A DNA stretch of 30,614 nucleotides, from positions 1-30,614 of the IMG/VR virus record IMGVR_UViG_3300049491_000530. The stretch is one strand, 5' to 3'. This DNA comes from a virus. The position numbers and the translations under genes were made by a program. This document shows positions 14,438-22,161 of the stretch, one piece after another. How positions within the stretch are numbered: the stretch's first letter is position 1; every line of letters begins with the position of its first letter. The notes beneath the pieces were generated by a model. The model was not told the origin of the DNA, ran no database searches, and was given only the letters and a program-made list of their open reading frames with translations.

Positions 14438-15811
14438 CTAAACTGTGAATTCAAGTTCCATCAGGCGTAGCTTCTCTTCCTCTAGTTCCGTCTCATCAGC
14501 TGTCGTGCGTGGCTCCTCACCACCTATGCCTTCAAGCTTCAGTGCCGACTCTTCGGGGAATTCGAGGCCGCAGTCCTTGTATATGGCTTTCACTTCCGCT
14601 ACGCCAAGCTCACGCAAGCGCGGCTCGGCGGGTGACGGCGTGAATGAACCCTCCATAATGGCCCATTGGTAAATTTCACCATTGGCCTTGACCTTGCGTG
14701 ACCCAGGGAGTGCCCCACTCGATGCCCCTAGCGCTTTCTTACGCGCCAGCGTTTGAACTGCTCGGGCGTAGGGATTATCCTTGCGTGATCCTGGTTGGGC
14801 GACTTGATTGTCCTTCTGCTGGCCCATCTCCTGGACAATTGACACATACTGGTCAGCAATATCGAGTTGCGTTTCCATCCATAGTCCAACACTATCGATC
14901 TCCAATACGTCGATGGTTCCGACTGGCTCATACTTGATAACCCCATCCATGGCGTGCCCATAAAGCGCGGGCAGCTTGCCGATATAGTCGAAGATGGCTT
15001 TCAGTCCCTTGGTTTCGGGGGTGAAGAACTCGCCATACAAGTCGCGGTGCTTTTCATCACCCCAAACCATGAGATAGTTCCCTAGTCGATTCCGCCCCAG
15101 GGATTTGACTGCCCCGACTTCACGCATGATTCGGCGTTGCTTGAGGAAATCATTCAATATGGCACTCTTCGTGATCCAGTCCTGGGTCACTTGAGTCCAC
15201 TCAGCTTGAGGGGTGAGCACAATACCCGTTCCCTCCACCGAATAGGGAACTTTGTAGTAGGCGAGTTCGATGCGGGCAATCGCGTACCCGTCGTAGACCG
15301 CTTCACAGCAGGGGGCGAGATCGTCGTCCCAGTCATAGTAGTAACTGTCAGATGGTCGGCCTGCGGCGACTGCCTGGGCTTTCCGCAGGGCAGTCCGCAA
15401 GTCGTGAAACTCGGACTGTACTGCTGACACGAGCTTATCGAGCGGGATTCCCATTGCTTCGGCCTGGTCACTTGGCTCCTGTCCCTCAACCGCCTTAGAC
15501 GATTTCTTACTCATACTTGCTGCCGATCCTGCGGTTGCCAGCTTAGAATCGTCATGCGGGCAGTTGTGGTCAGAACACAGCGCGCCAAGCGCCATGGTGT
15601 GGTCGTGGATCTGTTGATGCCGGTCGTGGTCAGCCTTGGAATTGCGTGACCCCTTTTTCAAGGCCATCTCAAGCAACTCTTCCAGCGCGACCTTGACCGA
15701 CTCACGCGTATGCCCTTCAGGAATATCGACCGCGACCTGATTGGCCGAGAGAATCGCTGGCGATTCTTCCTCGGTTGCGGCAGGTGCGGTTTTTATGGAA
15801 ATCGTCGTCAT
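14438..15811 (-). CDS. Prohead protease with long N-terminal extension
   Basis: The product is 457 residues. An HK97-type (S78-like) protease domain occupies about residues 240-410: NYLMVWGDEKHRDLYGEFFT, then KLPALYGHAMD with the catalytic His, and ALGASSGALPGS with the catalytic Ser, followed by GEIYQWAIMEGSFTPSPAEP, the conserved end of the family. It cleaves scaffold and capsid N-termini during head maturation. The family core is ~180-200 residues, so about 230 residues come before it, including CSDHNCPHDD (Cys/His cluster) and a SYYYDWDDDLAPCCEA helix. That extension may act as scaffold or portal contact. It starts in an ATGA overlap with the preceding gene. Confidence 0.88.
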   Translation of the reverse strand: MTTISIKTAPAATEEESPAILSANQVAVDIPEGHTRESVKVALEELLEMALKKGSRNSKADHDRHQQIHDHTMALGALCSDHNCPHDDSKLATAGSAASMSKKSSKAVEGQEPSDQAEAMGIPLDKLVSAVQSEFHDLRTALRKAQAVAAGRPSDSYYYDWDDDLAPCCEAVYDGYAIARIELAYYKVPYSVEGTGIVLTPQAEWTQVTQDWITKSAILNDFLKQRRIMREVGAVKSLGRNRLGNYLMVWGDEKHRDLYGEFFTPETKGLKAIFDYIGKLPALYGHAMDGVIKYEPVGTIDVLEIDSVGLWMETQLDIADQYVSIVQEMGQQKDNQVAQPGSRKDNPYARAVQTLARKKALGASSGALPGSRKVKANGEIYQWAIMEGSFTPSPAEPRLRELGVAEVKAIYKDCGLEFPEESALKLEGIGGEEPRTTADETELEEEKLRLMELEFTV

Positions 15812-16497
15812 GGTGTTGTTCCTTTGATCAGTTCGATCAACGCCCGCAGGCGTGATTGGGCCGCTGTGGCTTTCATCGCATACGCGATGGCATCGAGTAA
15901 TACCGATTGAGCAATATCTTTAATTTTTACACCAAACTCCGGTGTCCCGGTATAATCAATCGCTTTTGACCACGCGATTTGTGCCACCTGTTCCTGCGTA
16001 ATACCCGCAGGAATGTTTTTTACAACACTCTTCAGTGATGCAATATCCGTACGGATTGCTCCGATAGCGGTTGTCGCCTGGGCCGACTGGGCGTTTGCAA
16101 GTCGGGCGGCTTCACTCGCTTGGGATGCACTATCACGGGCCAGCTGATCAACTGCCGTGGTGATAGGCGGCACCGTACCGACAACATAAGGAACAAATCC
16201 GTGGACAATCTCTTCACGCGGCGTCAGATCGTTATCGTTATGCGCGCCTGTGATACGGAGCGTGCCATCTCCACACAGGATCATGTTTCCACGCTTCTCC
16301 ATGAGTGGTAATGGGTAGCCCACGACCACGGACGGCTCGGCTCCATTGCGCTTCTGCTTGAAGACATAGAGCGCGAAGGTGTTATTCAGCCAGCCATTCA
16401 GATACCAGAAGTCATACCCATCTGCGGATGTAGCAAATCCGCAGATGAGATAATCTTTCCAGGTATTCGGTTTTGCTGGTGCGCGAAAACGAGACAT
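15808..16497 (-). CDS. Unknown phage protein with helical C-terminal half
   Basis: The product is 229 residues. The first ~100 residues are mixed strand and aromatic-rich (SADGYDFWYLNGWLNNTFAL, RGNMILCGDGTLRITGAHND). Residues ~110-225 are Ala- and Gln-rich and probably coiled coil (ASQASEAARLANAQSAQATT). The ATG follows the TAA of the 49-residue gene without a gap, with AGAAGG upstream. It sits just before the protease, where scaffold- or head-associated genes are often found, but I see no family signature. A head-internal or fibre-base protein is possible. Confidence 0.68.
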   Translation of the reverse strand: MSRFRAPAKPNTWKDYLICGFATSADGYDFWYLNGWLNNTFALYVFKQKRNGAEPSVVVGYPLPLMEKRGNMILCGDGTLRITGAHNDNDLTPREEIVHGFVPYVVGTVPPITTAVDQLARDSASQASEAARLANAQSAQATTAIGAIRTDIASLKSVVKNIPAGITQEQVAQIAWSKAIDYTGTPEFGVKIKDIAQSVLLDAIAYAMKATAAQSRLRALIELIKGTTP

Positions 16498-16647
16498 TTA
16501 CTTTGCCTTCTTCTTGAATGGGACGAATCCTTTGGGAGCAGGCTTCTTTCCGCCTTTGGTCGGTTTCTTCGCCCCAGCTACCGGCGCTTTTGCGCCCTTT
16601 ACGGGTGCCTTAATCCATGGCGGGGGAGTCTTTTTTGCTGATGGCAT
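16498..16647 (-). CDS. Very basic 49-residue protein
   Basis: The product is 49 residues, beginning MPSAKKTPPPWIKAPVKGAK and ending PAPKGFVPFKKKAK, with Lys, Pro, Ala and Gly making up nearly all of it. The gene is tightly packed: ATG one base after the TAG of the preceding gene, AAAGGA eight bases upstream, TAA directly followed by the next ATG. It looks like a small nucleic-acid-binding or head-internal protein, similar in style to the 60-residue basic protein at 20082. The composition resembles histone-tail-like phage proteins, but there is no specific family match. Confidence 0.7.
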   Translation of the reverse strand: MPSAKKTPPPWIKAPVKGAKAPVAGAKKPTKGGKKPAPKGFVPFKKKAK

Positions 16648-16648
16648 G

Positions 16649-17269
16649 CTATTTATCCTTTCGTCCACTCGTTCCGTATAGTTTCTTGCGAGTAAGCCAT
16701 GCCTTCTTATTGGCAGATGAACGATCTATCACCGAAGTCGAACCTTTTGTCCCACCTGTCTGTGCTTGCGACTGGCGGTGATCTCCAAGCCACCCACGGA
16801 CAACATCTCCCGCGATTTTGGCCTGTGCATTTGCGTCATCAATCGTAGCCGCATCCCCTGACACGATGCCTGGAACGTCCGTAATGATATTTGCGACCGA
16901 GTCAATCACAGTGGCTACCTGACCAACGAGACTTTGCTGTCCTTCACGTACTGCGACTGCCTGATTGTAAGCTTGTCGATAATATCGGAGTTGTGTGTCA
17001 TCCATCGCCGGGAATGATTCCTTCACCTCTTCGGGGGTTCGCATTGTGCCATCGGGACGACGATAAAAATCAACTGGAAGTACCGTTTGCGGGGGCGGCT
17101 TATACGGATCGTCTTTCTTCTTTCCTTTAATTGTTCCGCTTAACGCCACCGCAGATGCCACCGAACGTGGCGTAACCCGATTTGACGGGTGTTGAATCAC
17201 CTCGCGGATAACCTGCGGCGTTCGTGTTGCGGGTTTCTTTGGATTTTTCTTTCCAACAATCCCTGGCAT
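16649..17269 (-). CDS. Unknown basic phage protein
   Basis: The product is 206 residues. The N-terminus (MPGIVGKKNPKKPATRTPQ) and C-terminus (KKAWLTRKKLYGTSGRKDK) are strongly basic. The middle has PVDFYRRPDGTMRTPEEVKE, a helical DTQLRYYRQAYNQAVAVREG segment and a small-residue part (SLVGQVATVIDSVANIITDV). The ATG at 17269 lies 13 bases after a strong terminator-like hairpin with five Ts, with AGGA in between, so its expression may depend on read-through or a weak promoter at 17367. It is in the head-gene row between a zinc-ribbon gene and the 49-residue basic gene. Function unknown. Confidence 0.7.
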   Translation of the reverse strand: MPGIVGKKNPKKPATRTPQVIREVIQHPSNRVTPRSVASAVALSGTIKGKKKDDPYKPPPQTVLPVDFYRRPDGTMRTPEEVKESFPAMDDTQLRYYRQAYNQAVAVREGQQSLVGQVATVIDSVANIITDVPGIVSGDAATIDDANAQAKIAGDVVRGWLGDHRQSQAQTGGTKGSTSVIDRSSANKKAWLTRKKLYGTSGRKDK

Positions 17270-17281
17270 GCACTATTTCCT

Positions 17282-17321
17282 AAAAAGACAGCCCGCACAT
17301 GAATGCATCATGTGCGGGCTG
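17282..17321 (-). terminator. Strong terminator-like hairpin in the leader of the 206-residue gene
   Basis: CAGCCCGCACATGA pairs perfectly with TCATGTGCGGGCTG (14 pairs, 5-base loop) and is followed on the minus strand by TCTTTTTAGG. This is an intrinsic terminator for leftward transcription, yet the AGGA ribosome site and ATG of the next gene follow at once. Confidence 0.75.
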
Positions 17322-17366
17322 CGCGGGCACCGCTGTTCCCCGAAGGGCGCGTGGTTGTTGTAAGAT

Positions 17367-17375
17367 AATCTAGCA
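17367..17375 (-). promoter_or_regulatory. Possible weak extended -10 element
   Basis: The minus strand reads TGCTAGATT, a poorer match to the TGnTAKAAT family seen elsewhere, and its TAG is also the stop of the zinc-ribbon gene. If used, transcription would start near 17360 and pass through the terminator hairpin before reaching the ATG at 17269. Confidence 0.35.
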
Positions 17376-17582
17376 GATTATTTTGGGTGTCGGCAACGGA
17401 TACCAGCGGATTTCGCAACTACAGGCATTGCAGTAGCCCGTCCACGGCTTCGTGACATGGATAAGGCCAAGATAAAGGACGGTATCGGTAAACCACCCCA
17501 CCTCGACTCGACACCCAGGACACAGCTTCCTTCGCACTCGGATGGTTTCGTCATCCACGGGTTGTTGCGCCGTACTAGCCAC
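17370..17582 (-). CDS. Small zinc-ribbon-like protein
   Basis: The product is 70 residues. Two cysteine pairs are visible: RKLCPGCRVEVGWF (CPGC) and WTGYCNACSCEIRWYP (CNACSC), spaced as in a zinc ribbon. I take GTG 17582 as the start: it has GGGAG seven bases upstream and overlaps the TAG of the preceding gene. The longer frame to 17750 is the shadow of that gene. It follows the DUF1599-type gene and may act with it, but no binding partner can be named. An overlapping 72-residue frame on the same strand lacks the cysteine order and is rejected. Confidence 0.62.
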   Translation of the reverse strand: MASTAQQPVDDETIRVRRKLCPGCRVEVGWFTDTVLYLGLIHVTKPWTGYCNACSCEIRWYPLPTPKIIC

Positions 17583-18243
17583 GAAATGACTCCCATCGTT
17601 TCCGCTCTGAAAGGATTCCACTGAAGACCACTCCCGACGCATCGCGCTGCGCTGGATACACGTCGTCTCCATGCCAGTCATGTTGGACGTGCTTAGTAGT
17701 GTCCTCCCATCCCTTTTGCAGTTTCGGTTCTTCGGAAATGCAGATAGCAATCAGACAGTAGTTCGCCAAGTCCAAGAGCGTATCCTGAAGCGACTCGCCA
17801 ACTTGCTCATTCGATGCCTTCTTGTGCAGCGACTTAATCCGACTCCACTTATCCGACATCCGCAGCAGGACGCCCGTGAAGGTCGGAATATCCAGATTCT
17901 CTGCCTCGCGGAAATTAGCAAAGCTGTCCTGGTTGTCTTCACCTGCGTAGCCTGCGTTCTTACCGAGATGTGTGACCCACATCTTGCGAAGGTGCCCAAA
18001 GAATCGCAAGCTCCCGAAGCCCACGGCCCGGTCGATTGGAACACCGATGACCGTATCCGATTCGATCCGCGATTCCGATACCGTCCCTGGTGATTGAACG
18101 GAGTAGCCAAGGCCAACCAGAATTTGAATAGCTGATTCGACATCGGCTTTATTGGGTTCGACGTTGTATCCGATAATCCCCCATCCCCTAGACGTGAGGT
18201 GATCGAATGCCGCTTGGGTTTCCTCGGAAATGGAAGGTGCCAT
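17575..18243 (-). CDS. Nucleotide-modification-associated protein, Nmad1/DUF1599-like
   Basis: The product is 222 residues. The C-terminal part matches the DUF1599/Nmad1 pattern: MWVTHLGKNAGYAGEDNQDS, then FANFREAENLDI, GVLLRMSDKWSRIKSLHKKA, and VGESLQDTLLDLANYCLIAI, where the spaced N, D, K, E, D-T-x-x-D-L-A-N-Y residues are the family signature. Members occur in phages that carry altered DNA bases and in nucleotide-handling operons. The first ~80 residues (WGIIGYNVEPNKADVESAIQ onward) are a separate alpha/beta part. A good AAGGAG lies before the ATG. It sits between portal and zinc-ribbon genes, an unusual place for a metabolic protein. The exact reaction is unknown. Confidence 0.75.
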   Translation of the reverse strand: MAPSISEETQAAFDHLTSRGWGIIGYNVEPNKADVESAIQILVGLGYSVQSPGTVSESRIESDTVIGVPIDRAVGFGSLRFFGHLRKMWVTHLGKNAGYAGEDNQDSFANFREAENLDIPTFTGVLLRMSDKWSRIKSLHKKASNEQVGESLQDTLLDLANYCLIAICISEEPKLQKGWEDTTKHVQHDWHGDDVYPAQRDASGVVFSGILSERKRWESFRG

Positions 18244-18266
18244 GTTCTGTCTCCTTGCAGAATCGA

Positions 18267-19610
18267 TTAGACGCTTAATTCTTCGAGTGTGGCTGATACC
18301 GTATCGAAAAGAATGCCAATCTTGATGGAATCGGCCCCAACAAGCTGTGAACGAACGACTCCGAGGAGTGATTCGGGAAGCGCTTGGGTCTCAAACGTAT
18401 ATTCGCCAGGATTCTTACCCTTTTCGGCCTCCTTCATGGCGATTTTCTTCCATCGCTTGAGTTCTTCACGCTGCCCAATACGTAACGCCGCGACATTCCA
18501 GCTGCGAGACGCGTTTTGCTGCACAAAATGCGCGCCTGTCTGCGTCGTGGACGTATCCGCAGGCGTTCCTGTCGCGCTCATCTGGTTTGATCCGGTATTT
18601 AAGCTACTTTGATTGGCCGCATCCTCACTTGCGGCTGGTGATCCACCCGATTCTGGCGCATTCGGGTCGCGCTCACTCCCATCCGTAAGCATGAGCGGGG
18701 CGATTTCCTCGACGGTCTCACCTGCGGCATTCACTTGCCCAGGGAGTAGCCCCGTCTTACCTGCCAATGCCGAGGTATTCGATGAAAGCATGGGAATCAG
18801 GCGCACAGGAATACGTAACATCAGGTCAACCATCGAGTCATCAAGCGGCGTGAAGATCGGGTCAAGGTCAGAAGCCAACCGAATGGTATTGATTTCATTC
18901 ATGATGCCAATCAGGTCGAGCGCTGGCATGTTGCGATTCTTGCGGTTCTCATTAATCGAGAGATCGTTCGAGTACGCGGTATATTCTTGAACGGCGAGTG
19001 AACGATCCTGGGGAATGATTGATGGAGCCGAGATGCGATAGCCTGGGCCGTAATACGGTGACAGGACACTATCGAAGGCAGATGCAATCAAGTCGAGCAG
19101 TGGTTGCGTCGTGTTGCGCGCAAAGGTAATCTCAGTTGCAAGGCGGCTGTCTCCACTCGTACCACCTGAAGTCAATCCTTCAGGAATGCCAAGTGCCTGG
19201 TTGATTTCTTCGCGGTTGAACTTACGCGCATCCACGATTTGCATCTCGTGCAGCGTTTGGGTAATCGTCTGCACACTGATGTCACCTGCGCGGGTGATGG
19301 CCGACCGACGCCCTGCTCCAAACTGCTCACGAATCTGTTCCTTGATGACCTCAAAATCGTTCTCATTGGTCTCTTGTGGCACCGAGATGATTGCGGTCGG
19401 TATTGCATTGTCACGACCAAAGAAACCCGAGAGGTACTTTGTCTGGAACTTATCGAGTCGAATGGCATCCATCATTGCACTAAGCGGGGACAGCCCAACC
19501 CAGTAGTCGAACGGATTCGCCATACGAACGTGAATGATATTCTCGCCTGGAAGTGTGGTTATCAGGCGTGACCGCATTCGCTGGAAGCGGCCACAGTTCT
19601 TCGGGCACAC
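18267..19610 (-). CDS. Portal protein, C-terminal portion (out of frame with its N-terminus)
   Basis: This frame holds most of the portal. From about residue 20 it reads LPGENIIHVRMANPFDYWVG, LSPLSAMMDAIRLDKFQTKY and FFGRDNAIPTAIISVP, the typical HK97/phage portal core, then FNREEINQALGIPEGLTSGG and LTPYY-like crown helices. Residues ~300-360 are a Ser/Thr-rich linker (TGSNQMSATGTPADTSTTQT) and the C-terminus is a helical domain. The portal is the ring at one head vertex for DNA entry and tail joining. The nominal start (codon at 19610) only marks where the frame opens; true translation would come from the N-terminal frame that overlaps it at 19480-19610. Confidence 0.8.
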   Translation of the reverse strand: MCPKNCGRFQRMRSRLITTLPGENIIHVRMANPFDYWVGLSPLSAMMDAIRLDKFQTKYLSGFFGRDNAIPTAIISVPQETNENDFEVIKEQIREQFGAGRRSAITRAGDISVQTITQTLHEMQIVDARKFNREEINQALGIPEGLTSGGTSGDSRLATEITFARNTTQPLLDLIASAFDSVLSPYYGPGYRISAPSIIPQDRSLAVQEYTAYSNDLSINENRKNRNMPALDLIGIMNEINTIRLASDLDPIFTPLDDSMVDLMLRIPVRLIPMLSSNTSALAGKTGLLPGQVNAAGETVEEIAPLMLTDGSERDPNAPESGGSPAASEDAANQSSLNTGSNQMSATGTPADTSTTQTGAHFVQQNASRSWNVAALRIGQREELKRWKKIAMKEAEKGKNPGEYTFETQALPESLLGVVRSQLVGADSIKIGILFDTVSATLEELSV

Positions 19611-20061
19611 CCTCGCCTGGGGCAGCGGTACTCACAAAGATATAGGCATTCCCAAGGAGGTTGAGCCAACTGACCGTATAGCGCACAATAAACTCCCACG
19701 TCATCAGGGAGTTTGGTCGGTCAAGCAGAGTGGCAAAGGCATGGTTCGGTGCGAGTACCAATTCGTCGCGGACACGCCGTTTGATGATCGGACGCGCATC
19801 CATAGCCGCGATGCGGTCGCCAATCAACTTGTTGCCCGAATAGAACCAGGCCGAGGTGCATGCCGTTTTAATGGCGAGAGCGGTGTCAAGCGTTTCCGCC
19901 GAGTTATACTTGCCCGACTCGGACATCTTGTCCAGCAATGTGTAAGCCATGCGCCGCTGATCCGCCTTAGACGCAGGAGGTGGCGGAAATGCGTAGCGAT
20001 AGGCTTCGGCAAAGTACCCAAGGGCACTTCCGAGCCTATTCGGTGGCTGTATTTGCTGCAT
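19480..20061 (-). CDS. Portal protein, N-terminal portion (frameshifted)
   Basis: From ATG 20061 (AAGG six bases upstream; a GTG at 20082 is also in frame) this frame encodes the portal N-terminal region: ETLDTALAIKTACTSAWFYS, PIIKRRVRDELVLAPNHAFA, LLDRPNSLMTWEFIVRYTVS and WLNLLGNAYIFVST, ending near EELWPLPANAVTPD. After that the frame runs into noise (NHTSRREYHS) and stops at 19480, while the portal continues in the next frame. Together the parts would span ~600 codons, normal for a large portal. The usual ~15-20 residues between the 'LP.N.V.PD' and 'LPGENIIHVR' pieces seem missing, so a small deletion is more likely than one lost base. Confidence 0.78.
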   Translation of the reverse strand: MQQIQPPNRLGSALGYFAEAYRYAFPPPPASKADQRRMAYTLLDKMSESGKYNSAETLDTALAIKTACTSAWFYSGNKLIGDRIAAMDARPIIKRRVRDELVLAPNHAFATLLDRPNSLMTWEFIVRYTVSWLNLLGNAYIFVSTAAPGEGVPEELWPLPANAVTPDNHTSRREYHSRSYGESVRLLGWAVPA

Positions 20062-20081
20062 GTCGTACCTTGTTTGCTGCA

Positions 20082-20264
20082 CTAGTCTTTTCGAATCTGC
20101 GTCCCAGGCTTATGCGAGTTCGTCGGAGCGCCCTTGGCTTTGGTCGCCGCACCACCCTTGTACGCACTGCTGCGGTTTTCGGAGAGCCGACCGTCTTTTG
20201 GCGTACCAGCCTTGGGTTTCGTGGATGTGGATTTCTTATTTCCGCTGTTCTGCTTTGGTGCCAT
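20082..20264 (-). CDS. Small basic, Ser/Lys-rich protein
   Basis: The product is 60 residues, MAPKQNSGNKKSTSTKPKAG at the start and SHKPGTQIRKD at the end, highly basic and low in hydrophobic residues, so probably disordered. The AGGAGA ribosome site and the extended -10 promoter 35 bases upstream of the ATG support it as real. It lies between the large terminase and portal, and its stop overlaps a possible GTG start of the portal. It is similar in character to the 49-residue basic protein at 16498. A DNA- or RNA-binding role is a guess from charge. Confidence 0.7.
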   Translation of the reverse strand: MAPKQNSGNKKSTSTKPKAGTPKDGRLSENRSSAYKGGAATKAKGAPTNSHKPGTQIRKD

Positions 20265-20298
20265 TGCAAATTCTCCTCTATTCCAGGGGTTGCACGAG

Positions 20299-20307
20299 AT
20301 TCTAGCA
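20299..20307 (-). promoter_or_regulatory. Extended -10 promoter upstream of the portal operon
   Basis: The minus strand reads TGCTAGAAT, identical to the elements at 4923 and 6947, 20 bases after the terminase stop. The predicted start near 20292 gives a leader of about 30 bases with AGGAGA before ATG 20264. Confidence 0.65.
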
Positions 20308-20327
20308 GAAGATTTCTCGGAGAGGCG

Positions 20328-21905
20328 CTAGATTGTGGCAAACAGGGGCTTGTAGGGCATCACATCGGGAGCAAGTGAGAGCACAACAGCATCCCCAACG
20401 TCAGGAGATCGTCCGAGGCGCGCTTTTGTCTCTTCTTTTTCCTCAATTTTGACCTTCCCCGAAGAAGTCATGCCCCATTTCGGGGCAGTCAGGTCACGCG
20501 TGAGGTTTTCGTCAGGAGGAAGGGCAATCGTTGCGTTATCTGCCTCCAAAAGCTCACGCACATGCCACCAAAGGTAGTCGCGGAGACGATTGAAACTCAT
20601 CTCCCCCGACTTGTCGCGTGACTTTGTGCCATTCGCGGTGTTGATAGGGATGAGCGGCACTTTCTTTTCCTTGGGCTTGCGGAGTTCACCATTTGACCAG
20701 AGTTCACGGCCACGGTCGAATACACCCGCCCCGAGACCGTTCACGTCGATTTTGGCAAGCGCGGTGTTGTGCTGCATATGACTGACCATCTTGCCAGTGG
20801 TCTGCATCGTGTCTTGCTGGTCTGTGCGGTCTACCTTGCGAATGTGGTCGCCATATCGAAAAGCCCAACCCGTTTTGTCTACGCCAAAGCGCGCAGGGTC
20901 AACGCCGATATGAGAGAGATCGCCCCAGATCATGGCGTCAGCTTTTCCAGGATCGGTGCCATCCTCGATCAGTTTACTCACTCGATCATTTAAGACATGC
21001 CACCGTTCAATTGCGGCTTCAACAAGGTGGAGCGGGATAAGCACATCGCCAGATTCGTCCGCAAACTGACCAAGCGCACGACGTTTATACATCGCACTCT
21101 CGATACCCCACTCACGGGCACGAGTCTCAAGCCACTCTTGAGTCGTACGACCGGCTGCAATGACTTCATCAATCGTTGCAGCAACCACCGACCAGGCACG
21201 GTACTTATCTCGGTCGGTTTGGATTTCAAAAAACCGACCACTACTATCCCCAGGAGTTGAAAGCGCTAGGGCATACGCATTTGGCGTACCGAGCGCGCCT
21301 TCAGCGGCATCCCAAATGGCAGGAACAATCGCCTTTGCTTCGTCAAATACATAGAGAATAGCTGCGGAGTGCGCGCCTTCAATCTTCGCTTCATCATTCG
21401 ATGAAATCGCAAACGCAAAGCGGTTCTCGGTATCGCCAATCTCGATACGGAGCTTCATCAATTCCTTGCCTGGGCGCACGCGAATGCCCACCCGCCACCA
21501 GTCGGCTTTGAGTGCCCACTTGTGGATTTCCGGCCAGAGAAAGTCTTTGAGTTGTCGCCAAGCAGAGGCAGTTGTGGGGATTTTACATTCTTCCCATACC
21601 CCGATGAACCAGAGGATTGCGGCAGCTGCCGTCGTGGTTTTACCTGCGGAGTGGAGAGAACGAAAACAGACTCGGTGTGTCTCGACCAGGAGGCGTAACA
21701 CCTTTTCCTGGTATGGAGCCAAGGTCATATGCAGCACTTCACGGGCGAATGCTACGGCATCATACTTGTAGCGTTGGACAGCTTTTTCGGGCGACCAGAT
21801 TAACGAATCGATGTTCGCACGTTCTTCAGGAGTCATAAACTCCCAAAGCTCGAACATCGATTCGTTTTCGGCTAGTGCCTGAGCTTGCCCTTTGTCGATT
21901 CCCAC
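20328..21905 (-). CDS. terL: Terminase large subunit
   Basis: The product is 525 residues. The ATPase half has a Walker A variant RSLHSAGKTTTAAAAILWFI and Walker B ILYVFDEAKAI. The C-terminal nuclease half shows the three acidic sites: GVDPARFGVDKTGWAF, AKIDVNGLGAGVFDRGRELW and GRSPDVGDAVVLSL, with SFNRLRDYLWWHVRELL between. It pumps DNA into the prohead and cuts it. The Walker A loop ends SAGKTT with Ser/His where Gly is more common, as in several phage terminases. The start is GTG 21905 with AGG upstream. It is separated from the small subunit by three genes, which is less usual than adjacent terminase genes. Confidence 0.93.
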   Translation of the reverse strand: MGIDKGQAQALAENESMFELWEFMTPEERANIDSLIWSPEKAVQRYKYDAVAFAREVLHMTLAPYQEKVLRLLVETHRVCFRSLHSAGKTTTAAAAILWFIGVWEECKIPTTASAWRQLKDFLWPEIHKWALKADWWRVGIRVRPGKELMKLRIEIGDTENRFAFAISSNDEAKIEGAHSAAILYVFDEAKAIVPAIWDAAEGALGTPNAYALALSTPGDSSGRFFEIQTDRDKYRAWSVVAATIDEVIAAGRTTQEWLETRAREWGIESAMYKRRALGQFADESGDVLIPLHLVEAAIERWHVLNDRVSKLIEDGTDPGKADAMIWGDLSHIGVDPARFGVDKTGWAFRYGDHIRKVDRTDQQDTMQTTGKMVSHMQHNTALAKIDVNGLGAGVFDRGRELWSNGELRKPKEKKVPLIPINTANGTKSRDKSGEMSFNRLRDYLWWHVRELLEADNATIALPPDENLTRDLTAPKWGMTSSGKVKIEEKEETKARLGRSPDVGDAVVLSLAPDVMPYKPLFATI

Positions 21906-21912
21906 TGCCTAC

Positions 21913-22161
21913 CTAGTGTAAGGTGATGATCCATGTCTGAATGAAGTAGAAAAGTCCCTGACGTTTTGTATCTGGCGTGATGTGAAGCCGCTCGTCAATC
22001 TGTGCAGCTACAAAATACCGACTTCCGTACTTCTCTCGTACAGATTCTATCAGCTTACGCTGTGCGGCGGGATGGACAACTCGGGCGATGTCTCCCAGCA
22101 TATCATCTAGCAACTGCAATGATACAGGTATCTTTGTTTTGCATGTGTATCGTGCTATCAT
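21913..22161 (-). CDS. Unknown 82-residue protein
   Basis: The product begins MIARYTCKTKIPVSLQLLDD and has a helical middle (VVHPAAQRKLIESVREKYGS) and a strand-like end (RQGLFYFIQTWIITLH). It overlaps the preceding gene by ATGA and stops 8 bases before the large terminase. There is no metal site or membrane helix. It may be a head-assembly or packaging accessory by position; no family is recognised. Confidence 0.65.
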   Translation of the reverse strand: MIARYTCKTKIPVSLQLLDDMLGDIARVVHPAAQRKLIESVREKYGSRYFVAAQIDERLHITPDTKRQGLFYFIQTWIITLH

